Shown here: piece after piece, positions 30,132 through 40,500 of the stretch | How the letters are laid out: each line of letters begins with the position of its first letter | Position numbering within the stretch: the stretch's first letter is position 1 | NCBI RefSeq assembly: GCF_030867145.1 | Contig: NC_134443.1 | Span: forward strand, 2,666,001 to 2,730,000 | DNA from: Opisthocomus hoazin | Taxonomy: Eukaryota; Chordata; Aves; Opisthocomiformes; Opisthocomidae | Direction: 5' to 3' | Length of the DNA stretch: 64,000 nucleotides | Notes under the pieces: generated by a model | The model's input: only the letters and a program-made list of their open reading frames with translations | Database searches by the model: none | Told to the model about the DNA's origin: nothing | Program-made: the position numbers and the translations under genes

Positions 30132-33100
30132 ATGGCGGCGGGCAGCGGGCCCGGGGCGGCGGGGCTGGCCTGGAGCCCCGGCCCGGCGCGGCGGGCCCTG
30201 CCCGGCCTGGAGGCCAAGCTCGGGGCGCTGGGGCTGCTGCTGCTGCTGCCGCTGGGCTGCGGCCTGGCCCCGCTCTGCTGCTTCCGCCGGGCCCCCGGTA
30301 CGGCGGCCGGGGGGGCGGGGGGCCGGGGGGACCGGGGGGCTCCAGGGGCTCGGGTCCGGCGGGGGGTTTGGGGATCGGGGGGTTCCTGAGGGGTTTGGGG
30401 TGTCCTGGGCTTGGGGGGGGGGTCTCAGGGCTTCGGGGGTCTTAGGGGTCTGGGGGGGGGGGGCTGAGGATTGGGGGGGATTGGGGGGATCCTGAGGAGT
30501 GTGGGGTGTCCTGGGGATTCTGGGGGGGGGTCTCAGGGCTTTGGGGGTCTCAGGGGTCTCCGGGGGGGGGGGGTGTGGGGATCCAGGGGATCGGGGGATC
30601 CTGAGGGGTTTGAGGTGTCGCGAGGATTCTCGGGGGGGTCTCGGGCTTTGGGGGTCTCAGGGTCTCCGGGGGGGGGGATTTGGGGATCCAGGGGATTGTG
30701 GGAATCCTGAGGGGTTTGGGGTGTCCCGGGATTCGGGGGGAGGGGGTCTCAGGGGTCTGGGGGGGGGCTGAGGATCAGGGGGATTGTGGGGATCAGGAGG
30801 GGTTTAGGGTGTTTGGGGTGTCCTGAGGATTCGGGGGTCTCAGGTGTTGGGGGGGGTTTGGGGATCGGGGGGATCCTGAGGGTTTTAGGGTGTCCTGGGG
30901 ATTTGGGGGGGTCTCAGGGCTCTGAGGGAGTTCGACAGGCTCTGGGGGGCCGGGGGGCTCCGGGGTGCTCGGGTCTGGCAGGGGGTTTGGGGATCAGGGG
31001 GATCCTGGGGGCTTTGGGATGTCCCAAGGATTCGGGGAGGGTCTCAGGGGTCTGGGGGGGGGGGCTCCAGGGGGTCAGGGGGCTTCAAGGGTCTCAGGGG
31101 TCTGGGAGGGGTTTTGGGATCGGGGGGATCCTGAGGGGTTTGGGGTGTCCCAGGGATTCGGGGGGGGGATGTCTCAGGGCTCCGAGGAGTCCTGGGGAGT
31201 CTGGGAGGGTCAGGGGTCTGCGGAGTCCCGGGGGGCTTGGGGTGTCCAGGGTGTCCCACAGGGTTTGGGGGGGGTCCCAGGGGCCCTGGGGGTGTCCAGG
31301 GTGTCCCACAGGGTTTGGGGGGGGTCCCAGGGGCCCTGGGGGTGTCCAGGGGGTCCCAGGGACTCTGAAGGGACGCAGGGGTCTGGGGGGTCCCAAAGAG
31401 TCTGAGCAGGGTGCAGGGGTCTCAAAGTTCCGGGGGGTCTGGGGATCTCGGGGGTCTGGGGGGTGTCACCCGAGGCAGGGCTGACCCCAAGGGCGGGGTG
31501 GGTGCCGGGGTGGGGGTCTGAGCCCCCCGCCCTGCAGACGCCCGCAGCCCGGTGCTCGGCCTGGTGAGCTGCTTCGCCGGCGGCGTCTTCCTGGGCACCT
31601 GCCTGCTCGACCTCCTGCCCGACTACCGGGCCAGCATCAGCGCCGCGCTGGAGGGGCTCAGCGTCACGGTCAGCGCCCGGGCCCCCCCGGACCCCCCCGG
31701 GGTCCTGCCCCCCCCGGGGACCCTGCCCGGGGCACCGCGGATCTGCCCGGGGCTGTCCCGGTGTCCTTGTCCTGGGGGTTGGGGTCAGCAGCTTGGGGCG
31801 GGGGGGATCAGCTGTGCTGGGACAGGGGGGAGGGGATGAGGGGGACTGGGTGGTGGGGAGGGGGACGGGGACAGCGGGGAGGGGATGGGGGGACTGGGAC
31901 AGCGGGGAGGGGGACAGTGGGGATGGGACGATGGGGATGGGGCAGTAGGAGTGGGATGGAAGGGAGGGGGGTGAGAGGGTGGGGTGGTGGGGAGGGGGAC
32001 CTGGGGGACACAACGGTGGGGATGGGACAGTGGGGAGGGGGCTAGCGGGGACCGGAGGGTAGGGAGGGGAGAAGAGGGAGGGGATCTTTGGGATGGGACA
32101 GTGGGGAGGGACAGCAGGAAGGGGACAGTGGGGATGGGGATGGTGGGGCTGGGGACAGCAGGAGTGGGATGATGGGGATGGGGACAGTGGTGAAGGGGAC
32201 AGTGAGGAGGGGGCTGGTGGGGATGGGACAGTAGGGGTGGAGACGGTGGGGAGGGGACAGCAGGAGTGGGACAGTGGGAAGGGGGACGGTGGGGTTGGGG
32301 ACAGCAGGAGTGGGATGGTGGGGATGGGATGGCAGGGATGGGGACAGCGGGGAATGGGGCAGTGAGGAGGGGGATGGTGGGGCTGGGGACAGCAGGAGCG
32401 GGGACAGCAGGACGGGGACAGTGGGGAGGGGACAGCGGGAGGCCGCTGGCCGGGCCGGTGGCAGCGGAGCTGCCGGGAGGGGACGGTGGGGCCCGGCCAG
32501 CCGGGATGCCCTCGTGTCCCGCCGTGACTCATGGAAAGATCCTCCCTGCCCGTGGCTTCCCGGCAGCCACCGCCTCCGGCTTCCGTCCCCGGCGGGCGCG
32601 GGCAGGGCGGGCGCAGGCAGGCCCTGACCCCCCCATTTCCCCCCTCCCCCAGCTCCAGTTCCCCTTGCCGGAGTTCATCCTGGCCGTGGGCTTCTTCCTG
32701 GTGCTGGTGCTGGAGCAGGTCGCGCTGGCGCAGCGGGCGCCGTCGGCCTTCGCCGAGGAGACGCGGACGCTGCTGCCCGCCGGTTCCGTCCAGAGCCCCC
32801 CGCCGCAGGCGTCATCGTCGCCGTCGGGCGCGCGCGGCGCGGTGCGTGCCGGGGTGCTGGTGCTGGCGCTGGCGCTGCACGCCGTGCTGGAGGGGCTGGC
32901 GCTGGGGCTGCAGGAGGGCGGCGCGGCCGTGCTGCGCGTCTGCCTGGCGCTGCTGCTGCACAAATGCGCCGTGGCCTTCAGCCTGGGGCTGAAGCTGCTG
33001 CGCGGGCGGCTGCGGCCCGCCGCCGTCGTCGCCTGCTTGACGCTCTTCGCCATGATGTCGCCCCTGGGAGTGGGGCTGGGGGCGGCGGTGGAGGCCGGGG

Positions 33101-33285
33101 CGGGAGCGCGGCAGCGCCTGTGCCGGGGGGTGCTGGAGGGGCTGGCGGCGGGGACCTTCCTCTACGTCACCTTCCTGGAGATCCTGCCGCAGGAGCTGGG
33201 CGTCCCGCAGCAGCGCGTCCCCAAGGTCATCCTGCTGCTCGCCGGCTTCGCCCTCGTCACCGCCATCCTCTTCATCAAGATCTGA
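30132..33285 (+). CDS. SLC39A1: SLC39A1 (ZIP1 zinc importer), complete
   Basis: ZIP1 brings Zn2+ across the plasma membrane into the cytosol. Coding exons 30132-30297, 31538-31668 and 32653-33285 give 309 residues (human 324); exon 2 carries 5' UTR from 30084. Seen: TM1 around residues 32-52; SCFAGGVFLGTCLLDLLPDY; TM4 with HAVLEGLALG (His 175, Glu 179); TM5 with LLLHK (His 202). These are the metal-binding ZIP signature residues. The end, YVTFLEILPQEL to LLAGFALVTAILFIKI, matches human ZIP1. The variable cytosolic loop (RAPSAFAEETRTLL to SGARGAVR) has no histidines, whereas human ZIP1 has an HWH cluster there. Introns 2 and 3 are minisatellite-filled. The exon 3 donor is GTCAGC, a weaker site. 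Confidence 0.96.
30365..31480 (+). repeat. G-rich minisatellite in SLC39A1 intron 2
   Basis: Degenerate units around 45-60 bp built on GGGGATCCTGAGGGGTTTGG and GTCCTGGGGATTCGGGGG, changing at 31240-31400 to GGTGTCCAGGGTGTCCCACA units. The G-rich strand is the transcribed sense strand. Confidence 0.9.
31795..32440 (+). repeat. G-rich minisatellite in SLC39A1 intron 3
   Basis: Short units of about 15-30 bp such as GGGACAGTGGGGATGGGGAC and GGGGACAGCAGGAGTGG, again G-rich on the sense strand. Confidence 0.9.
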
Positions 33286-33299
33286 CATGCACCCGCCCC

Positions 33300-33705
33300 C
33301 CCCCCCGACCAGAGCAAGACCCTGGGGAACGGGGATCCCCCCCATGCAGGGCCCTGGGGAAGGGGGATCCCCCCCATGCAGGGCCCTGGGGAAGGGGGAT
33401 CCCCCCCCAACGTGGGACCCCGGGGAGGAGGGATCCCCCCCCAACACGGGACCCTGGGGAAGGGGGATCCCCCCCCAATGCATGGCCCTGGGCAAGGGGG
33501 ATCCCCCACCCCCCAGGACTCTGGAGAAGAGGGATTCCCCCCCAGTGTGGGACCCCGAGGAGGGGGGATTCCCCCCCATCACAGGACCCCAGGGAGGGGG
33601 ATCCCCCCCCAATGCAGGGCCCTGGGGAAGGGGGATCCCCCCCAACATGGGACCCCAAGGAAGGGGGATCCCACCCATGCAGGACCCCGATGAAGGGGGA
33701 TGCCC
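33300..33705 (+). repeat. 32-bp minisatellite in the SLC39A1 3' UTR
   Basis: About 12 units with a period of about 32 bp (33335, 33367, 33399 and so on), lying between the stop codon and the polyadenylation signal and therefore in the mature mRNA. Each unit contains a self-complementary GGGGGATCCCCC core joined by CATGCAGGGCCCTGGGGA or variants. Confidence 0.92.
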
Positions 33706-33977
33706 CCCCACGCCCCCTTGTTCAAGTGCCAAAGCGCAGCCCCATGGGCTGTCCCCAGACCCCCCCTTCCCCCCCCAGGGAGGCTCAGCCCCGTGCCTCA
33801 GTTTCCCCATCTGCACAAGGGGAACGGTGCTGTCCCCCACCCACCGCGGGACCCCAGCACAGGGGGGGGGAGTGTGTGCATCCCCCCCCCCATCTACAAG
33901 TGCCCTTACAGCGCGGGGGGGCACCCTGGGCTGCGCAGCCCGGGCCCCCCCCACGGGGAGAGGAGCTGGATGAAGCA

Positions 33978-33983
33978 AATAAA
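33978..33983 (+). terminator. SLC39A1 polyadenylation signal AATAAA
   Basis: Canonical hexamer about 690 bp after the stop, beyond the 32-bp repeat array. Confidence 0.88.
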
Positions 33984-34330
33984 AGTCTGGACCTGCCCGC
34001 GCTGCCTCTGCCTGAAGGGGGGGGGGGCCACGATGGGGGGGGGGGGGCGGCAATGCCTGGGGGTGTCGGTCACAGTGCGAGGGGGCCCCACAATGGGATA
34101 TGGATTGGGGGCGGGGGGGTCCAGGCCCCCGCAGTTTTAAGGAGTGGGGGGGGTCTGCTCAGTTTGCAGCCATGGGGCGGGGGGTGACCCAGCTGTCGTG
34201 TCCCCACCCCGCCCTGCTGTCCCCCGGGTCCCCCTGTTTGAGGTGTTCTGTCCCCCCCCCTTTGGCGGTGCCCCCCGGGGCTCCCCGCTGCCCCCCTCGC
34301 CCCGCCCCGAGGGAGGGCGGTGGCCGCGCG

Positions 34331-34572
34331 GTGCACGCCGGGAGTTGTAGTCGGGCCCGCCCTCCCCTCCCCGCGCCCAGCGGCGGCGGGCAGAGGGGAG
34401 CGAGGACTCCATTTCCCAGCGGCCCTTGTGGGGCGCGCCGCGGGGGCTGCTGGGAGTTGTAGTCCGCCGCCTCCCCGCGGCCCAGCTGCGGCGCCCGCCC
34501 GCGGACTCCCCGTCCCAGCGTGCCCCGCGCCCGGCGGCGGCGGCGGAGGCCGGAGCGGCCCGAGCAGGGAAG
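34331..34572 (+). promoter_or_regulatory. CRTC2: CRTC2 promoter with ZNF143-type motifs
   Basis: Within 200 bp there are two close matches to the ZNF143/SBS element (ACTACAACTCCCAGCAGC-type): 34447-34464 and 34335-34352, both inverted. Two weaker direct ones are ACTCCATTTCCCAGCGG at 34406-34422 and ACTCCCCGTCCCAGCGTGCC at 34505-34524. No TATA box. The region is CpG-rich up to the CRTC2 ATG. Confidence 0.65.
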
Positions 34573-37500
34573 ATGGCGGCGGCGGGCGCGGGGGCCGGGC
34601 CCGGGCCCGGCGCGGGTCCCTCGGCCGGAGCCGGCGCTTCCAACCCGCGGAAGTTCAGCGAGAAGATCGCGCTGCAGAAGCAGCGGCAGGCGGAGGAGAC
34701 GGCGGCCTTCGAGGAGGTGATGATGGAGATCTGCTCCACCCGGGTGAGCAGCGCCGGCGCGGCCTCCCCCCCCCCCCCGCCGGATGCGCGGCGGGCCCGG
34801 GGCGGCTGCGGGGGCCGGGGGAGCGGGCGGGGGGGTCCCGAGGGCTGGGAGGGGGCCGGGTGACGGCCTGGGGGGAGGGGGTGAAGGGGGCTGCGGGGGG
34901 GTGCGGAAGGGGGGTTTAGGGGGGGTCGGGGGCTCTGCGGGGGGTGCAGGGTGAGGGGGGGGCAAGGATGCGCGCAGGGGGTTTGGGGGGGCTCAGACCG
35001 GTGCTCTGCGGGGCTGGGGGGGTTGAGGTTGCGGTGAGATGGGACCAGCTGGGGCATCGCCCCCTCCCGAGGTCGCGTTTGGGGTGCGTGGGGGCCACGA
35101 AGACCCCCCCCCCCCCCCCCAAGGGCCACACTCCCTCTCCGTGTGCCCACCCGCACCCCGGTTCCCCTTCCCGGGGGGGGTTTGGGGTTTTATTTCCTCG
35201 GCCGTGGGTGTCTCGGCGAGGCTCCGCACGTGGCTCGCCCCGGCCCGCGCCCGCCCTGCGTGGGGGTCCCGGCCCGCGCCCCGCGCCGCTGCCACGCTCC
35301 GGCCCCCGCCCCGGCTGGAGAACGCGACTCGGGGGGGCGAGGAGGGGATCCCCGCGCCCACGGCGCCGGGACGGGCTCCCGCCGTGTCGCAGCCCCGTGT
35401 CGCCGCGGCCGGGCGATCCTCCACCGGGACAGGGCTCGGGGGTCCGTCCCGCAGCTCCGGGGACCCTCGGGGGGGTCGGTCCTTTCCCGGCTCCCACGGG
35501 AAGCAGCGGATGCTCCGTCTCCGGAGACTTTTAAATTCAGCTTGGCCAGAGCCCGAGAAAACGCAGGATTGGGAGCACGGATGAGCGCGCCGATCCGAGA
35601 CGGCAGAGCTGCCCCGCTCGGCAGCTCCGGGGAAGGGGAGCCGTCGTCCGCCGAGGGGTCTCGGTGGCCGGAGGGCTGCTCCAGCGGCGGAGCGGGGAGG
35701 CCGGGAACGCCGCGGTGTCTCCAGGAGCGTGGTTTGCCGGGCGGGGGACGCCGTCGAGGGGAGACGTTCGGCTCCCATTCGCCTCTCGCTCCGCGCCGGC
35801 CCTGCTGAGTCGGCGGGGGCTGTTTGCCCAGAGCGGGGTTTGGCCAGATTTCAGCTCCCGGAGACGCGGGGCTGTGTGCGGTGCCGCGGGGTCCGTCCCG
35901 GCGGAGGTAACGGGATGGGTGAGGGAAGGGCGAGGAGCGCGGTGACGCGGAGAGGCTCTCCCAGGTGCCGGGGAGCGCTGCCGGGGAGGCCCCGCCGTCA
36001 CCCTGCGCTCGGGGTCGTCGGGAGCGGGAAAGGAGCGGAGCAAAACCCATCAGGGTGCTGAAAAAGGGGGTGTCTGGGGCGAGGAGCCCCGCTGGCACCC
36101 CGCGTCTGGCCGGGCAGCGGTGACCTGGCACCCACGGAGCCGGGGCTGCCGCCGGGAGGGTGACGGGGACAGGGTTCCGCGACGGGAGCGTCTCTCCGGG
36201 GGTTTCCCCCCGTGTCTCTCGGCGGGACGGCAGCGGGAGCGGCGACCTGCGCATCGCCGGTGAGTCTGGGAGCGGGCGGGAGCCTCGGCAGCGTGTTTGC
36301 ACAGCAAACAGCTGGTTAATGTGCAGCGGAGCGGGGGGAGCGGCAGCGGGGCGTCCTCCCCGCTCATCCCGGCCCCGCGACGCTTCCTCCGGGGAGCGGC
36401 CGCGCTGAGAGCCACGGAGCAGCGCGGTGTGGGGCGGGAGCTGCTCCCGAGGGGGGTCCCGGCCCCGCGTGTCCCCCCCAGGTGAGGCGTTGCTCGGGCA
36501 GCTCCGCTCCGTGGCTCCGGGCTGGGGGACAGGCAGCCGGGGGGCTGCTGCCCGGCTCGGGGTGCCCCACTCCGCTGCGGGGGTCTAGCAGCCCCCCCTC
36601 AAGCTTTGTTTTGTCTTTCCTGGGGGTTTTTTTTCCGGCCGCTCGCGAGCTGCTGCCTGACTTCGGCCTCGTCCGGCTCTGCCGGCTCCCGCCGGGACGC
36701 TGCCTCGGCGAACAGAGCAGGATCCCAAGACCTTAAGCCCCAGCGCGACTCCTCGCGCTAATCCTGCGGTGCCAGCGCAGCCAGCTGTTGACTAAATCTC
36801 CCGGTTTTTTGCTTGTTTTTCTTTTCCCCCCCCCCACCCCGGATCTGGATTTCGCTGGTCTGAAGCTTGGGAATTTGCTGTCGCAGGTTTCCCGGCCGCA
36901 GCCCGTTTCCGAGCTGCTTTTTGTGCTTCGTCTCCTCTTTCCGTGGGGTTTGTCCCGGACCGGGGGCGTGGGGCTGCGTGGGGACCCCCGGGGTCCGGAG
37001 GGGAGGGGGGTTTGTGGGCGCCGTGGGCCGGGACCCTCCGCGGCGGGACGCCGGGGGCCGTGCCCTTCCCCGGGACACAGGCGGCGAAGCGACTGCCGTC
37101 TGCTGCCGGGGTGAGGAAGGCTGCGCCGCGCCGGGGGGGGGTCTGACCCCCACCCAGGGGGGCTGTGGGCGTGCTCCCGCCTGCCGGGCTGGGGCACGGG
37201 GGGGCTTTCCTGCTGGAAAAAAAAAAGCAAAAAAAAAAAAAGCTGGAGCTTTGACCTGCTGGAGAGCAGCTCTGCGGAGAGGGACTGGGGGACGACAGGG
37301 TGACCATGAGCCAGCAGCGTGCCCTGGGTGCCAAGAAAGCCAATGGGATCCTGGGGTGCATGAGGAGGAGTGTGGGCAGCAGGGCGAGGAAGGGTCTCCT
37401 CCCCCTCTGCTCTGCCCTGGGGAGGCCCCATCTGTAGTGCTGGGTCCAGTGCTGGGCTCCCCAGTTCAAGAAAGATGAGGAGCTACTGGAGAGAGTCCAG

Positions 37501-40500
37501 CGCAGGGCTACGAGGATGAGGAGGGGACTGGAGCATCTCTGCTCCGAGGAGAGGCTGAGGGAGCTGGGCTTGTTCAGCCTGGAGAAGAGAAGGCTGCGAG
37601 GGGACCTTAGAAATGCCGATCAATATCTGCAGGGTGGGGGTCAGGAGGATGGGGCCAGGCTCTTTCCAGTGGTGCCCAGCGACAGGACAAGGGGCAACGG
37701 GCACAAACTGGAGCAGAGGAAGCTCCAGCTGAACCCGAGGAAGAACTTCTTCCCTCTGAGGGTGACGGAGCCCTGGCCCAGGCTGCCCAGGGAGGCTGTG
37801 GAGTCTCCTTCTCTGGAGATATTCCAGCCCCCCTGGCTGCGGTGCTGTGCAGCTCTGGGTGACCCTGCTTGGGCAGGGGGTTGGGCTGGGTGACCCACAG
37901 AGGGCCCTGCCAGCCCCGACCATGCTGGGATTCTGGGATTTTGGGGCCAGCTCGGTGCCGGTGCTGCCCCGGGAGCCCGGCTCGCCTCTGCTGTGGGTGC
38001 CCCGAGCCGGTTATCTCCCGTCTGCGGTTTGCCGTGACTCCTTCCCTCGGCCTTGAGCCGCGCCGGGAGCTGCCGGGCCGAGCAGGCAGCCCTGCCCGCG
38101 TGCCCTGCCGGACCCCCGCTCCCCCCGGGATCTCCCCCAGGGCTGGATGAGGTGCCTGCCGGAAGACCCAGTGCCTGGGGAGCCCAGAGCCCTCTCGGGT
38201 GGGCGCGGGGGCTCAGCATCCTTCCTGCGCCGGAGCACCCACGGAGGGAGGAAAGTCCCTTGCGGGGCCTCCTCCGCACTGGGTGCCTGCGAAGCAGCGC
38301 GGTGCCGGGGACCTCGAGCCCTCCCGGCCCTCTCCTGCACGGTTCCCGGGCCAGGGGGGCCTCGCTCGGGGGCTGCCTCCTCCAGGGGGACCCCCGGGGG
38401 CTCGGTACCGGGCGTGGGGCAGCGCCTGGGGCTCGGCTGCAGGAGGGGGAGCGTGCGAATGACCCGCGGGGACGGCGACGAGGATGACTCGGGTGTAACG
38501 GGGCCGTTCGGGGGAGCCCCAGCACCCCGGGATGCCTGCTGGCCCCCCCCCCTGACCCCCCCATCCTCTGGCCCAGCTGCAGGCACAGAAGCTGAGGCTG
38601 GCACACAGCCGGGGACCCTACTACAGCGGCTCCCTCCCCAACGTCAACCAGATCGGCAGCGGCGTCTCCGACTTCCAGGTGAGCAGCGCCTGTGCAGGGG
38701 GGTCTGGGGGGGGCTGCCGCCCTCGGCACCTCGGGGAAGGGGCTCAGGGGCTGCGTCGGGACTCGGGGTGGGCGTCGGGGAGGAGGGTGAGGAGCTGCGG
38801 CGCGGGCTGCTGTTGGGGACAGGCGGGGGCGAGGGGGTGGTCTCCTCTCATCCCCTTGCCTGGCCCCGGCTGTGTCCCCTCGGCAGCGTCGGGGCTGTCG
38901 TGGGGGGGCTGATCCTGAGCCCCCCACCCTCCCCGCAGGGACCTCTGCACTCCCCGCTGGACTCCACGCGCAGCACCCGGCACCACGGCCTCGTCGAGCG
39001 AGTGCAGCGGGACCCGCGCCGGATGATGTCCCCCCTTCGCCGATACGTCCGGCAGATATCCTTCACCCCGTCCCCTCCCGCCCCGGCGGCGCGGCCCACA
39101 GCCTGTCCTCCCGCCGCTGCCCCCATCCCAGTGCTCCCAGTGCTCCCAGTGCTCGTCTCCTTGGGATGAGCGGCCGTTAGCCGGCACGCGCTGCCTGCGT
39201 TGGGCCCCTCGCTCCGCGTTTGGCCCTTAACGAGCCGCTCACATCGACAGCTCTCCCTACGGCCCGACCTACCTGTCGCCTCCGCCCGAGCCCAGCTGGA
39301 GGAGGTAAAGCCCCCCGCGTTGTCTCGCCGCTCCCCGGGCCCGGCTCTGCGGTGAAGCTCACCGGGAGGGTTGGGAAGAGGCCGGCTGGTGGGAGCCCAG
39401 CGCCGGGGCGTCCCGGGGGGGATTTACCCGGCGTCCCTGGCCCGTCTGCGGGGGAGAAGCTGGACCCGCGGGGCAGAGAGGAACGCAGGAGTGGGGCTGG
39501 GGGGTCTCCCGCCCCGCCGACTGCAGGTGCCACGGGATTTTCCGGGAGGAACGATGTCCTCGTGCCCGAAAGGGCCGGCTCTGGGGCGGCATCCGTCCGC
39601 CGCCGCGGCGGGACGAGGGATCGTGCCCGGGGTGAAGCACGGTGGCCGAGCCCCTGCGCGCGGCGGCCCTCGGCCCCGGGGCAGGCGAGGACAGGGCTGG
39701 CCAAGCCCGAGCGCGCCCCGAGCGTCGGCTCCGTCGCGGTGAGCTGCGTCGGGCTCAGCGCAGCCCGTTCAGAGGTCGCTGGGGGCTGCTGGGCTTGATT
39801 CTCAAGGCTGCCCTTGCTCCGAAGCGCTGTGCTCGGCGCCGCTCTCCTTCCCCGGCCCGAGGCCCATTCCCCCGGGGCGACTCGCTGCCGGCGCTCCGGC
39901 CGTGCCCGTGCTGCGGTGCCTGGCTGCGCTCGCGGTGTGCGGCAGCGTGCGGGGCCGTGCGAGCCCCTGCTCTGCCCCAGCTTCGTGTTGTGTCTTGCGC
40001 TTTGTCTGCCGCGACGAGCCTCGGCGCTGGTCAGTCCGGAGTGCCAGGGCCGCGGCCTCGTCCCCCGGCACGTCTTTCCCCGTCGCGCCGGGTCCAAGCT
40101 GCCGTCCTCCCTCGCCTCCCGGGGCGAAGCCTTGGCTTTTTCCCCAAAAGGAATTGTGTCAGATCCTCCCCGTCGCTCGCAGCGAGCACGGCCACCCTCC
40201 GTGCGGGACCTCGGGCTCCCGGGAGCCGTCCCTGCACGTGTCCACAAGGGACAACGGGCACAAACTGGAGCAGAAGAAGCTCCAGCTGAACCCGAAGAAG
40301 AACTTCTTCCCTCTGAGGGTGCCGGAGCCCTGGCCCAGGCTGCCCAGGGAGGCTGTGGAGTCTCCTTCTCTGGAGATATTCCAACCCCCTGGACGCGGTG
40401 CTGTGCAGCTCTGGGTGACCCTGCTTGGGCAGGGGGTTGGGCTGGGGGATCTCTCCACAGGGCCCTCCCAATCCCCCCCATGCTGGGATTCTGGGATCCC

